Assembly: GCA_028285825.1 (NCBI GenBank)
Contig: JAPYNK010000093.1
Coordinates: 1 to 39,356 of the forward strand
DNA: 39,356 bases
Source: Arenicellales bacterium
GTDB taxonomy: Bacteria > Pseudomonadota > Gammaproteobacteria > Arenicellales > Poriferihabitantaceae
Direction of reading: 5' to 3'
Position numbers and translations under genes: made by a program. Shown piece after piece: positions 17,379-26,490 of this stretch (position 1 is the first letter of the stretch; every line of letters begins with the position of its first letter). The notes under the pieces are model-generated. The model saw only the letters and a list, made by a program, of their open reading frames with translations. It made no database searches and had not been told where the DNA came from.

Positions 17379-17805
17379 GTCCTCTTACAGGCTTCGCATA
17401 GACTATGAACATGTGCCTCGTGTAGTCCTGAAGGCCGCCGTAGCCGAGGTTGGGGCAGGTGTAGTTGATCGTGCCAGGCGTGCCGGCATCGAAAGTGTAG
17501 CGGAGTGTGAGGTCCTTCGCGCCCAGCTTGCCAATTTCTTTCGTGGCAATGATGTATGCCCGCCACCGCTTGCTGCGATTGTTGGAACTGGCTGGAGCTG
17601 GTTGTTGGGCCCACAGGGTCAAATATTTGGGATGTTTTTGAAATATTTTGAAACTCCATTGCTCGACATGCCATTCAAGGATACCATATGCATATAAACT
17701 CGTTTGGGGCATGATTGATCGAGATATTTCCCCTTTCCTGATTCGCTTGTTCAAGCAGTACCCATTTGTAACCGTGAACAGGCCGAGGCAGTCGTGAAAT
17801 ATCAA
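17209..17805 (-). pseudogene. Decayed coding remnant of unknown function
   Basis: A minus-strand frame of 198 codons spans this interval. From about 17640 down to 17400 it has diverse amino acids (for example IIATKEIGKLGAKDLTLRYT and NLGYGGLQDYTRH) and third codon positions that are nearly all G or C. That points to genuine protein-coding origin with a higher GC3 than the neighbouring genes. Upstream of about 17650 and downstream of 17400 the frame loses this character, and the signal moves to another phase (the 58-codon frame), suggesting a frameshift. I cannot assign a family. A plus-strand frame over the same bases is rich in Ala, Val and Gly, as expected for an antisense shadow. Confidence 0.4.
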
Positions 17806-18006
17806 TCAGTTGGTGCTAGAACTTCTTGACAATTCCCATCTGTTTAACCGCATGGACAGACCGAGTGAATTTTACGAGACAGAGAGCAGGGCATTGTCAA
17901 ATATGAGGGCGAATTTTTTCGTATGTGCTTTACCGATTCGGGAAAGGCATAAATTGAAGCGTTGGGGAAAATTGAAATCGGCCTCTTTTTATTGTTCACA
18001 ACAGGC

Positions 18007-18759
18007 ATGAATTCCGATTTAATCACCGTAATATCCGACCGGTCCGATATCAAGTACACTGAATGGATATCAAGGATTCTGGGATCCCGGATATATCTGG
18101 GATCACCGGGAAATCAATCAGCGAACAAGACTCCTTTTTTTCTTCGTGTTTCTGGGAACAGGATTCAACTGGAATTTCCCGAAGGCAGATGCAAACCCTT
18201 TATGCCAGTTATTGCTCCCGGTCTTCCGGCAAGAGGCATCGATCCGTTGCTGCGAGCAATTGGGACCAAACAGGGTAAGGTGATCGATATGACTGCTGGA
18301 TGGTGTGTCGATGCCTCGAGAATTGCTTTTTCGGGCTGCAGCATTGTTGCTTTCGAGAATAGTCCTCTGGTTTATGTCCTGACGCAAAATGCCATTGAAC
18401 ATTGTCGACTTCCTCTCATCAAGCAACGTCTGGTTCTGAGGCATGAGGACAGTATCCAGGCATTGCAGTCGGGAACCATGGATGCTGACGTGATTTACAT
18501 GGATCCCATGTTTCCCGCACACAAGCGTAATGCAGCTTCACCAAAAGCAATTAGCCTATTGAGGGAGCTGGTCAACCGTCCCGACCATACCCAGTCATTC
18601 GAAAAGATGTTTGAGTTGGCCATGAGCTCAGGTGCTCGCCGTGTCGTCATAAAGCGACCACATCACTTCCCCGCAATACAGAAAGGCAAGGTAGGCGAGA
18701 TCAAGAGCAAGCAGGTTCGCTACGACATCTACTTCCCGGGATCGAGCATTGCGTATTGA
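18007..18759 (+). CDS. rsmJ: 16S rRNA (guanine1516-N2)-methyltransferase
   Basis: RsmJ methylates G1516 of 16S rRNA using S-adenosylmethionine. The 250-residue protein has a Rossmann methyltransferase core with IDMTAGWCVDASRIAF (motif I; most homologues read DATAGLGRDAF), IVAFENSP (motif II), the catalytic region VIYMDPMFP, and the C-terminal RRVVIKRP. The glycine-rich motif I is altered (AGWCVD in place of AGLGRD), which is unusual and may affect SAM binding. I start at the ATG at 18007 after CAACAGGC. It overlaps the rsmE start by 11 bases, so the two rRNA methyltransferases are coupled. Confidence 0.87.
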   Translation: MNSDLITVISDRSDIKYTEWISRILGSRIYLGSPGNQSANKTPFFLRVSGNRIQLEFPEGRCKPFMPVIAPGLPARGIDPLLRAIGTKQGKVIDMTAGWCVDASRIAFSGCSIVAFENSPLVYVLTQNAIEHCRLPLIKQRLVLRHEDSIQALQSGTMDADVIYMDPMFPAHKRNAASPKAISLLRELVNRPDHTQSFEKMFELAMSSGARRVVIKRPHHFPAIQKGKVGEIKSKQVRYDIYFPGSSIAY

Positions 18760-19504
18760 TTCTGCACCATTTTACCTCAATCCAATTCCTGAGCCGGGAT
18801 GTTACGCGGAAATTGCCGGACCCGAGGCATTCCATGCCGGCAAATCCCGCCGCTTGACAACCGGCGATCATTTGTACTTGATGGATGGAAAGGGAACGAT
18901 GGCAATGGCCAGAATTATCAATCAATTGCCCCGGGGCGGCGTTCTCAAAATTCTGATTGTAGAGTCAGAGTGCCATCGGTCTCCTGATCCGCGGGTAATG
19001 CTTGCAAGTGCTATTGCCAAGGGTGATCGTCAATCCGTTCTGCTCAGCATGACCGTGCAAATGGGAATAAGTCAGTATATCCCGCTTGAATGCACGCATA
19101 GCGCGGTTCGCTACACGCCAAACATGCAGAAACGCTGGAAAAAAGTAATTCTTCAGTCATGCAAGCAATGCCGGCAGCCATACATTCCGGGAATCAGTCA
19201 ATCCATGACCCTGGAAGGGTTATGTCAGTCAAATGGAGAATCCATGTCAAAAGGCACCTGCCTGATAATTGCAGGTGATCCTGAAGGCGAATCAATCGAA
19301 TCTCTCGGTCCATTGAATCTCTCCATTCTTGAGGAAATCATTCTCATGGTGGGGCCCGAAGGCGGATTCAGTGATTCGGAAAAACAATTCTTGAGGGATC
19401 AAAAAATATTAGAATTGCGTTTGTCAGAGCACACTCTGCGAATTGAAACTGCCGCCATCGCAATTTGTGCGGCAATTCGTCAACAAATTATCTCCAGACG
19501 CTGA
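18749..19504 (+). CDS. rsmE: 16S rRNA (uracil1498-N3)-methyltransferase
   Basis: RsmE methylates U1498 of 16S rRNA. The 251-residue protein has the N-terminal PUA-like domain (HAGKSRRLTTGDHLYLMDG; most members have HLVKVLRLKVGD here) and the SPOUT methyltransferase domain with the knot motifs MVGPEGGFSDSE and LSEHTLRIETAAI. No ATG fits the N-terminus; I use the TTG at 18749, inside the end of rsmJ and a few bases after GGGA. Coupled translation with rsmJ explains the weak start. orn follows 15 bases on. Confidence 0.92.
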   Translation: MRIDSAPFYLNPIPEPGCYAEIAGPEAFHAGKSRRLTTGDHLYLMDGKGTMAMARIINQLPRGGVLKILIVESECHRSPDPRVMLASAIAKGDRQSVLLSMTVQMGISQYIPLECTHSAVRYTPNMQKRWKKVILQSCKQCRQPYIPGISQSMTLEGLCQSNGESMSKGTCLIIAGDPEGESIESLGPLNLSILEEIILMVGPEGGFSDSEKQFLRDQKILELRLSEHTLRIETAAIAICAAIRQQIISRR

Positions 19505-19519
19505 AAGGACAGAAATCAC

Positions 19520-20089
19520 ATGCAGCACCCACAAAATCTGGTTTGGATAGACATGGAAATGACCGGTTTATCTCCAGAAGATGACCGCATTATCGAAATT
19601 GCAAGCGTTGTTACTGATGCCAAATTGAATATCCTTGATCAAGGTCCGGTACTTGCAATAAATCAGTCACTGGAACGCCTGATTGGAATGGATGAATGGA
19701 ATACCCGCACTCATACCAAAAGCGGCTTGATTCAGAGAGTTCGCGAATCGAGCGTCGATGAACAGCATGCCGAGACCGAGACCTTGAAATTTATCAGGCA
19801 ATATGTGCCAATCAATGAATCGCCCCTGTGTGGCAACTCGGTCTGCCAAGACCGCCGATTCATGCATCGATACATGCCGGAGTTGGAGAAGTATCTGCAT
19901 TACCGCAACCTTGATGTCAGCTCCGTCAATGAGCTTGTTCGACGCTGGAGGCCAGACCTGGTCAATGTTTTCAGGAAGCGCAACACGCATCAGGCCCTTG
20001 ATGACATCATGGAATCAATAGAAGAACTCAAGTTCTATCGAAAGGCATTCATTAATGTTCTGGAGCCAGGTTACGACCATGTTGTTTGA
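19520..20089 (+). CDS. orn: Oligoribonuclease
   Basis: Orn is a 3'-5' exonuclease that degrades very short RNAs, including the linear dinucleotide from cyclic di-GMP. The 189-residue protein has all DEDDh motifs: WIDMEMTGL with D and [11 protein letters not shown] with the second D, and HQALDDI with the catalytic H and final D. Length is standard (about 180). An AAAGGA sequence lies ahead of the ATG. It faces queG, with only four bases between the stops. The orn/queG pairing matches many gammaproteobacteria. Confidence 0.96.
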   Translation: MQHPQNLVWIDMEMTGLSPEDDRIIEIASVVTDAKLNILDQGPVLAINQSLERLIGMDEWNTRTHTKSGLIQRVRESSVDEQHAETETLKFIRQYVPINESPLCGNSVCQDRRFMHRYMPELEKYLHYRNLDVSSVNELVRRWRPDLVNVFRKRNTHQALDDIMESIEELKFYRKAFINVLEPGYDHVV

Positions 20090-20093
20090 ATGA

Positions 20094-21230
20094 TCAAATT
20101 CGGGGTGGTTCGCTTTTCCGCTGCCCGGCATCTGAAGTTTGCCGGCTATTCGGGGATTGTTCATGTTGCTCGAGCGCCCATGCAACATGGTCATCGACTA
20201 GCTCTGAAGTCTGTCCTCGACGTTTTCTCAGGGTTTTCACGATCGCTTGCGAAGTCGGGGCATTGCCAAGGGCCACCGCAATATTGCGAAGCCATCGCTG
20301 GTATCCAATACGGCGAATCGCCGACCCTTCCGTTTTGTTCAGGAATTCCGGTTCGCTCCAGCCAAAAAGGTCGATCAGGCGCGAGTTGTCGAGAGCATGT
20401 CGTGGTGCAAAATCAGGCTCACGGGCGATCTTGGCATATCGATTCCAGGGGCAGGCAAGCTGACAGTCATCGCATCCGTAAATTCGATTGCCGATCGATT
20501 TTCTGAACTCGACCGGTATGGGGCCATGCAGCTCGATGGTATGGTATGAAATACAGCGGCGGGCATCGAGAACATAGGGGGCGATGATAGCCTGAGTGGG
20601 ACAGATATCGATGCAGGCACGACAACTGCCGCAATGCGGACGGGTGGGTGCATCAACTGGAAGGGGTATATCCGTATAGATTTCCCCTAAAAAAAACCAC
20701 GAACCTTCACGCCGGTCAAGCAGATTCGTATGCTTGCCCATCCAGCCGAGGCCCGATTTTTCTGCCAGAGGCTTTTCCATGACCGGAGCGCTGTCACAGA
20801 AGACCCGATACCCGAATGGCCCAGTTTCCCGTTCGATTCGCCTGGCAAGCTTGCGTAGCCTGGAGCGTATGACCTTGTGATAGTCTCTACCTAATGCATA
20901 GCGGGAAATATAGCCCATATGTGGCTCTTCAAGCACCGATTTACTCTTTGACATCGGTTCAGGCATATAATTCATTCTCGCTGAAATAACCCGAATCGTA
21001 CCGTCAATTAGTTGACCCGGTCTAGTGCGTTTTGTGCCGTGCCGAGACATGTAATTCATTTCACCGTGGTATTGGTTTTCAATCCACTTCCCCAGGCGGG
21101 TTTCGGCCTGCTCAAGATCAATGCCCGACACGCCAATCTGGTCAAAGCCCAGTTCATTACTCCATTCGCGGATTGCATGGGCAATTTGTCTAATCTTTTT
21201 CGGGTTCATGGAGAGACGGTAAGGCTGCAT
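20094..21230 (-). CDS. queG: Epoxyqueuosine reductase
   Basis: QueG performs the last step of queuosine formation in tRNA, reducing epoxyqueuosine with a cobalamin cofactor. The 378-residue protein shows the catalytic aspartate in FCDSAPVMEK (D146), SGLGWMGKHTNLL, and cysteines for two [4Fe-4S] clusters: C200, C203, C206 and C260 or C210, with C226, C253, C256. An 8-residue longer start (21230) and MNPKK at 21209 are both possible. The C-terminus has the HEAT-like repeat (RRIGYQRWLRNIAVALGN). It reads opposite to the cluster genes on either side. Confidence 0.95.
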   Translation of the reverse strand: MQPYRLSMNPKKIRQIAHAIREWSNELGFDQIGVSGIDLEQAETRLGKWIENQYHGEMNYMSRHGTKRTRPGQLIDGTIRVISARMNYMPEPMSKSKSVLEEPHMGYISRYALGRDYHKVIRSRLRKLARRIERETGPFGYRVFCDSAPVMEKPLAEKSGLGWMGKHTNLLDRREGSWFFLGEIYTDIPLPVDAPTRPHCGSCRACIDICPTQAIIAPYVLDARRCISYHTIELHGPIPVEFRKSIGNRIYGCDDCQLACPWNRYAKIAREPDFAPRHALDNSRLIDLFGWSEPEFLNKTEGSAIRRIGYQRWLRNIAVALGNAPTSQAIVKTLRKRRGQTSELVDDHVAWALEQHEQSPNSRQTSDAGQRKSEPPRI

Positions 21231-21393
21231 GGATTCACATTGTCATTTTTCATGCGACATTGCTGGTATAGTGAAATCACTTTCGAGACATGCTCAATCC
21301 TTCCATGACAGAATGATTTCCTCATTGATTGTATATCATTGAAAACCCTGACTGATAGCGGATACTGAAGAAAGAGAACATGGAGACATTGCA

Positions 21394-23133
21394 ATGATGG
21401 ACAAAGGTCGTCTACTTCGAAATACCACCGCAATCATGTTGCTTGCGCTCGTTATTGGCATATTGGCATCAGTGTCATCCATTGCCTTTGTTTCGGCGGT
21501 GGTTTGGCTGAATGAGATCTTGCGGGTATCTCTTGAGGCCAGAGAAGAAGGGATTCGATCAATTGTGGACATGGGCATGTTTGTTCTGGTTCCAGTGATT
21601 GGGGGACTGCTGGTTGGTTTCATGCTGAAAGATCTGCCCGAAGGGCGGCCCGAGAGTCTTGTGCAGACGATCAGAATGTCCCAATCCATGGTCTTTAAGC
21701 CATCCTTCAAGGATTCTTTCAAGACGGCAATAGCTGCAGTGGCGACCCTGGGCAGCGGTGCATCAATGGGTCAGTATGGACCTATCTCCCATATCGGTGC
21801 AACGCTGGGACTGGCCATGGAGCGGACTGGTGGAAAATTCGGCTTCACTTCAAATATGGGTATTGGCTGTGGTGTTGCCGCTGCCATATCCACTGTCTTC
21901 AATGCACCCATAGCAGGCCTGGTGTTTGCACATGAAGTCATTATTCGGCATTTCTCGCTGAAACTGTTTGCCCCAATCTCCATTGCAGCGGTGGCCGGGT
22001 ATCTGCTTGCCAATCATGTGTTCGACCGACACCAGGTGTTTCCTGTTTCAGAAGTGGGAGCTATCAAGCCGGAAGAGTTTCTGGCCTTTGCCCTGATTGG
22101 CGTTGCGGGGGCATTGATTGCGACCGTATTCGTACGCATGATGCTGTATTTCACCGATGTTTCAAGACGCCTGAACGCTCCGCTTTGGCTGAAACCCGGC
22201 ATTGCAGGGGCCGGTATCGGGCTGGCTGGGTTGTGGGTACCGGAAATTCTCGGAGTTGGTGAACCGGTAATGCAGAAAGTGCTGGTTGGAGCAGGATATC
22301 CGGGTGATGAACTACTGCTTATTCTAATCATGAAGCTGGTCATGACTGCGATATGTTTCGGGTTTGGCATGGCCGGCAGCGTCTTCAGTCCATCTTTGCT
22401 GTGCGGGATCGTTTTTGGAGCGCTGGTCTCGATCATCAGCGCTTCAGTGATGGGTACGCATTATTCATCAGCAACGCCCTACATGGTTTGCGGCATGGTA
22501 GCGTTGGTAGGGCCGGTCATGGGCTCGCCGCTGACCGCGATACTGATTGTGTTTGAATTAACCCGAAACTATGATCTGGCAGTTGCGGCTATGGTGAGCG
22601 CGGTGTTTGCCAACCTGATAGGGTACCGGTTGATAGGCCGGTCAATGTTCGATGCACAACTTGAACGGCAAGGCCTGGATCTTAGCATGGGGCGTGAAAA
22701 GGTCATCTTGAGTGATCGCAAAATCAATGCCTGGATTTCGGATGAGTATTCAAGGCTGACCGGTGAGTCCAGTCTCGCCAATGCAAAACGGGTTATCCTG
22801 GATTCAGGGAAAACGAATCTCTACATTGTGGATGGCAGGCAAAGATATTTAGGGGTGATAACGTTAAATGATATTGACCATGAGGAACGAAATGGATCGA
22901 GTCTTTCTGGTCTGGAATGCGGAGATTACTGTACGGGACAGATACTGTTTACTCCGGATATGTCGATATGGGAAGCCATGGAGAGAATTCGGGATTTTTC
23001 CGGGGAAAGCCTACCCGTAGTAGACAGCAAGGATGGCAATAGGATGATTGGGGTAATTTATGAAGCATCGCTGATTACCGCTTATGTCAAATCCCTGGAA
23101 ATTGCCCGAAGTGAAGAGCATGGGGCAGGATGA
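21394..23133 (+). CDS. ClC-type chloride channel/transporter with CBS domains
   Basis: An integral membrane protein of the ClC family (anion channel or anion/proton exchanger). The 579-residue protein has about ten hydrophobic segments through residue 430 and two CBS domains near 440-560. Family landmarks are LGSGAS at 119-124 and GMAGSVFSPSL, the GxFxPxL anion motif. In the GREGP motif the gating glutamate is replaced: the protein reads GQYGP (126-130), with Y128 where exchangers have Glu. The first selectivity motif (GSGIP) is also not recognisable. Whether this makes it a channel or a distinct subfamily is open. The ATG at 21394 follows GGAG by eight bases. It sits between queG and nnr, which are neighbours in E. 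coli, so it looks like an insertion into that cluster. Confidence 0.88.
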   Translation: MMDKGRLLRNTTAIMLLALVIGILASVSSIAFVSAVVWLNEILRVSLEAREEGIRSIVDMGMFVLVPVIGGLLVGFMLKDLPEGRPESLVQTIRMSQSMVFKPSFKDSFKTAIAAVATLGSGASMGQYGPISHIGATLGLAMERTGGKFGFTSNMGIGCGVAAAISTVFNAPIAGLVFAHEVIIRHFSLKLFAPISIAAVAGYLLANHVFDRHQVFPVSEVGAIKPEEFLAFALIGVAGALIATVFVRMMLYFTDVSRRLNAPLWLKPGIAGAGIGLAGLWVPEILGVGEPVMQKVLVGAGYPGDELLLILIMKLVMTAICFGFGMAGSVFSPSLLCGIVFGALVSIISASVMGTHYSSATPYMVCGMVALVGPVMGSPLTAILIVFELTRNYDLAVAAMVSAVFANLIGYRLIGRSMFDAQLERQGLDLSMGREKVILSDRKINAWISDEYSRLTGESSLANAKRVILDSGKTNLYIVDGRQRYLGVITLNDIDHEERNGSSLSGLECGDYCTGQILFTPDMSIWEAMERIRDFSGESLPVVDSKDGNRMIGVIYEASLITAYVKSLEIARSEEHGAG

Positions 23134-23199
23134 TGGGAGATATCCTCGGAGATCAAAAATGTGCAAATTATTCATTCAGGGCATGAGAGAAAACAACCA

Positions 23200-24759
23200 A
23201 TGATTCCTTTAAGCAGTTCGAACAAGCATCTCCTTACCGCAAGGCAAGTCCGCGAATTTGAACGGGTCGTGATTGAGGAGCATGGAATACCCGGAAGTGA
23301 GTTGATGGAGAGGGCAGGCAAGCGGGCGTTTCACCGTATTCGTGAATGCTATGGGGGTATTTCAAGTCTTCTGGTGTTGTGCGGTTCGGGAAACAATGGC
23401 GGAGATGGCTATGTGGTGGCTCTCTGCGCTTTATCGCAGGGGATTGATGTTCAGGTTGTTTTCACGGGAGAGCCAAAAACCAGAGATGCCAGGCTGATGC
23501 ATCAAAGGTATCTTGGGCAGGGTGGAGTGGTCAGGCAATACAATCCAGGGGTCGAGACCATACCGGATGAAGGCGATGTCATTGTCGATGCGATTCTGGG
23601 TATCGGGGTTTGGGAATCTCCCCGCGGGGTTGCCGGCGTCCTGATTCAGGATGCCAATGAAGATTCACGTCCTGTTGTAGCGCTTGATGTTCCATCTGGA
23701 CTGAATTGCGATACGGGCGTGGCTTATTCTCCCTGCATTAAAGCCAGTGTCACCGTGTCGTTCATCGCCAGAAAGATTGGTTGCCATACTGGAGATGGAT
23801 ACGACTTTTGCGGGCACTTGATCCATGAATCGCTGGACGTGCCTTTTGATGGAAATGGGTTTGCCGAATCCTTCTCGGAACTGGTTGTACCATGGGAGCT
23901 GCCGCCACGCATTCATAATTCACACAAGCGGTCGTATGGTGATGTGGTCATTTTTGGCGGTTCAAAGGGAATGTTTGGCGCAGTTCTGCTTGCCGGTCGT
24001 GCTGCAATGCGGGCGGGATGTGGACTCGTGACTGTTGCGAGTACAAAGGAACATGCAGGTGTGCTGGCAGTGCATTGCCCGGAACTGATGAGCCTGGACC
24101 TTGCGGAGCATGATCAGGTCCATAAGCTGCTGGAAAGGGCGGATACCGTGGTTGTTGGCCCTGGACTGGGCAATGGGGTTTGGGCACAGGACGTACTGAA
24201 GATGGTTAATGATTATGACGGACCCATGGTTGTCGATGCGGGAGCGCTCCGGTTGCTGGCTGGCCCCGAATATCGCCAGAAGCGCGATAACTGGATTTTG
24301 ACGCCGCATCCGGGTGAGGCAGCAGGCTTGCTGGATTGCGATACTTGCGACATCCAGAATGACCGCATTGAATCTGCCAGGGAGATTGCCGGCCGCTATG
24401 GAGGAATCTGTATATTGAAGGGTTCCGGAACAGTCATCGCCAATTCACGATATCGTCAATCCTGCAAGATTTGCGATCGTGGAAATCCCGGCATGGCGAC
24501 GGCAGGAATGGGAGATGTGCTAAGCGGCATACTCGGTGCATTTTTGTCGTTTGGATGGCCCCAGAATGATTGTGCCGAGTTTGCGGTATGGGTTCATTCC
24601 GGTGCTGCTGACCTTGCTGCGCGACGTTTGACTGAATACTCGCTTGTTGCTACCGACGTGATTGATTTCCTGCCTGCGGTCTACAGGAGTATCTCCGGGG
24701 AGTCCTTACGGAAAGAAAATGGATGGGAGGAGTTTCCGGAAGCCCGTGACGGGAATTAA
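23200..24759 (+). CDS. nnr: Bifunctional NAD(P)HX epimerase/dehydratase
   Basis: Nnr repairs hydrated NAD(P)H. The 519-residue protein joins an N-terminal epimerase (YjeF_N, about 1-210) with CGSGNNGGDGYV and VDAILGIG, to a C-terminal ADP-dependent dehydratase (about 220-505) with VVGPGLG, LTPHPGEAAGLL, and the GNPGMATAGMGDVLSG signature. Both halves are complete. I use the ATG at 23200; a GTG at 23161 in the same frame has GGAG nine bases before and is an equally possible start, adding 13 residues. As in E. coli (yjeF-yjeE), tsaE follows. Confidence 0.93.
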   Translation: MIPLSSSNKHLLTARQVREFERVVIEEHGIPGSELMERAGKRAFHRIRECYGGISSLLVLCGSGNNGGDGYVVALCALSQGIDVQVVFTGEPKTRDARLMHQRYLGQGGVVRQYNPGVETIPDEGDVIVDAILGIGVWESPRGVAGVLIQDANEDSRPVVALDVPSGLNCDTGVAYSPCIKASVTVSFIARKIGCHTGDGYDFCGHLIHESLDVPFDGNGFAESFSELVVPWELPPRIHNSHKRSYGDVVIFGGSKGMFGAVLLAGRAAMRAGCGLVTVASTKEHAGVLAVHCPELMSLDLAEHDQVHKLLERADTVVVGPGLGNGVWAQDVLKMVNDYDGPMVVDAGALRLLAGPEYRQKRDNWILTPHPGEAAGLLDCDTCDIQNDRIESAREIAGRYGGICILKGSGTVIANSRYRQSCKICDRGNPGMATAGMGDVLSGILGAFLSFGWPQNDCAEFAVWVHSGAADLAARRLTEYSLVATDVIDFLPAVYRSISGESLRKENGWEEFPEARDGN

Positions 24760-24788
24760 CATCAGGATTCAAGGCATGCCGAAACGGT

Positions 24789-24794
24789 TATAAT
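24789..24794 (+). promoter_or_regulatory. Possible -10 element before tsaE
   Basis: A consensus TATAAT sits 48 bases ahead of the tsaE start in an 83-base gap. No good -35 is seen at 16-18 bases; TTCAAG at 24768 is 15 bases away. It may be an internal promoter for tsaE-amiC-mutL-miaA. Confidence 0.35.
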
Positions 24795-24842
24795 TGGAAC
24801 CTGGTTTGTACTGCCCGGTTAAGGCTCGGACCCAGCGAAACT

Positions 24843-25280
24843 ATGCTTGCACCATCTCATCGAATTGATGATGAGTCATCCATGCTTGAATTCGGTGAAA
24901 CCCTATCCGATAAAATTGTACCCGGAGAGGTGGTCTACCTGATCGGCGAGCTGGGGGCTGGAAAAACCACTCTGGCAAGAGGCATTTTGTCAGGCCTGGG
25001 GTGCCGGGATAATGTGGTAAGTCCAACCTATACCCTGATTGAACCCTATGCGACTTGCCGCCATGATGTTTATCATCTTGATCTGTACCGTTTGAACAGA
25101 CAAGGTGACATTGAGAACTTGGGATTGAGAGATTTGCTTGACGGGCATGCCGTGTGCCTGATTGAATGGCCTGAGAAGTTTGCCGGTAATTTGCCTGAAC
25201 CATCCCTGACGATTCGCATAAGGATATTCGAACGAGGCAGGAAAATTTTTCTTGATCCAGACCTGATTTCTGCACCATGA
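24843..25280 (+). CDS. tsaE: tRNA threonylcarbamoyladenosine biosynthesis ATPase TsaE
   Basis: TsaE is the ATPase of the TsaBDE complex that makes t6A37 in ANN-decoding tRNAs. The 145-residue protein has Walker A GELGAGKTT, the family SPTYTLIEPY switch region, and the VYHLDLYRL and LIEWPEKF motifs. Length is typical (about 150). The stop overlaps the amiC start by four bases (ATGA). Confidence 0.96.
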   Translation: MLAPSHRIDDESSMLEFGETLSDKIVPGEVVYLIGELGAGKTTLARGILSGLGCRDNVVSPTYTLIEPYATCRHDVYHLDLYRLNRQGDIENLGLRDLLDGHAVCLIEWPEKFAGNLPEPSLTIRIRIFERGRKIFLDPDLISAP

Positions 25281-26443
25281 AGCCATTGTCGATCATTAAA
25301 CTGGTTTTACTTCTGGGCCTGGTCAGTGTTCCGGCTCTTGCAGAATCAGCAGTTGTCGAAGACATTCGAATGTGGCATGCGCCTGAGCGTTCACGTTTTG
25401 TCTTCGATATCGACAAGGAACCGGATTACAGGGTCTACACCCTAAAATCTCCAGACCGTCTGGTTGTTGATCTGGAACGTTCTGTGCTTGGCAGACCCAT
25501 GCCGCCCCCGGATCAACTCGGCCCGTATGTCGGAAAAATGCGATCAGGCAACCCTAAGCCCGATACGCTGCGAGTGGTTTTTGAAATCTCGAAGCCAATT
25601 CGCTACGAATTACAGCTGTTAAGGCCGTTTGACAGATATCAATATCGTCTGGTGATTGATTTTTACGATGAAGACCATGTTGAGCAACCGGCACCGCCCC
25701 TGAAAAGCTCGGCGGTTCCGGGACAGCAGAGAGAACGAACGGGTGATATTCTGGTTGTCATTGATGCGGGTCATGGTGGCGAGGACCCGGGTGCCGTGGG
25801 CAAACATTCGTATGAGAAGACAATTGTTCTTTCTGTCGCGAAAAAACTGAAGAAAATGATCGATGGGGAGCCGGGATTGCGGGCTGAGCTGACCCGCACC
25901 AGTGATTACTACATCAGTTTGAGGCGTCGGATCATCATGGCCCGCAATATGAATGCTGACTTGTTTATATCGGTGCATGCGGACGGTCATCATAATACCA
26001 GGGCTCAAGGTGCTTCTGTTTATGCCCTGTCCCAAAGAGGAGCCACTAGCGAAACGGCGAGATGGCTGGCAGACAAGGAAAATTCGGCAGATCTGGCGGG
26101 CGGGGTCAGCATATCGGACAAGGATGATTTACTCGCTGAAGTCCTGCTGGATTTGTCCATGACCAAAACCGTGAGTGAAAGCATCAGCTTTGGCCGGGAG
26201 GTGCTTGATGAACTGAAGAAAATCGGAAAGATACATAGCAAACGGGTGGAACAGGCGGGTTTTGCGGTTCTGAAGTCACCGGACATTCCTTCAATTCTTG
26301 TCGAGACGGCCTACATTACCAACCCAAGTGAAGAGAAGTTGCTGGGAACCAAGTCACATCAGTCCAAACTGGCTACTGCAGTTACTAACGGCATCAAGCG
26401 GTATCTGCGCAAAAATCAAGGCATATATGCCTACCAGTACTGA
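25277..26443 (+). CDS. amiC: N-acetylmuramoyl-L-alanine amidase (AmiC/AmiB type)
   Basis: This periplasmic zinc enzyme cuts septal peptidoglycan during cell separation. The 388-residue precursor has a signal peptide (1-22, ending VPALAES), an AMIN domain (about 28-125) for targeting, a linker, and an Amidase_3 domain (about 155-385) with zinc ligand motifs IDAGHGGEDPG, SVHADGH, and VETAYITNPSEE. There is no C-terminal LysM repeat, as in AmiC rather than E. coli AmiB. The ATGA overlap with tsaE and the order tsaE-ami-mutL are conserved in gammaproteobacteria. The symbol is by similarity; amiB would also be defensible from position. Confidence 0.92.
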   Translation: MKPLSIIKLVLLLGLVSVPALAESAVVEDIRMWHAPERSRFVFDIDKEPDYRVYTLKSPDRLVVDLERSVLGRPMPPPDQLGPYVGKMRSGNPKPDTLRVVFEISKPIRYELQLLRPFDRYQYRLVIDFYDEDHVEQPAPPLKSSAVPGQQRERTGDILVVIDAGHGGEDPGAVGKHSYEKTIVLSVAKKLKKMIDGEPGLRAELTRTSDYYISLRRRIIMARNMNADLFISVHADGHHNTRAQGASVYALSQRGATSETARWLADKENSADLAGGVSISDKDDLLAEVLLDLSMTKTVSESISFGREVLDELKKIGKIHSKRVEQAGFAVLKSPDIPSILVETAYITNPSEEKLLGTKSHQSKLATAVTNGIKRYLRKNQGIYAYQY

Positions 26444-26490
26444 TTGGCAGTTTTTCCGACTTTACCCAGTTGTTACCCCTCCTGAATCGG

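Larger units (their letters stand above)
16855..18006. other. Region of 1.15 kb without an intact known gene
   Basis: Between fabI (-) and rsmJ (+) lies the longest gene-poor stretch of the window. The part from about 17000 to 17550 is visibly richer in GC than its surroundings, and the minus strand there shows codon-like structure (see the remnant and the 58-codon gene). From about 17700 to 18006 I see no coding signal, repeat or RNA gene. Confidence 0.5.

Noticed and set aside
17323..17697. Plus-strand 124-codon frame in the fabI-rsmJ gap
   Set aside because: Its Ala/Val/Gly-rich translation and G-rich first positions are what the antisense of a G/C-ending coding strand gives; the minus-strand frame explains the bias better.
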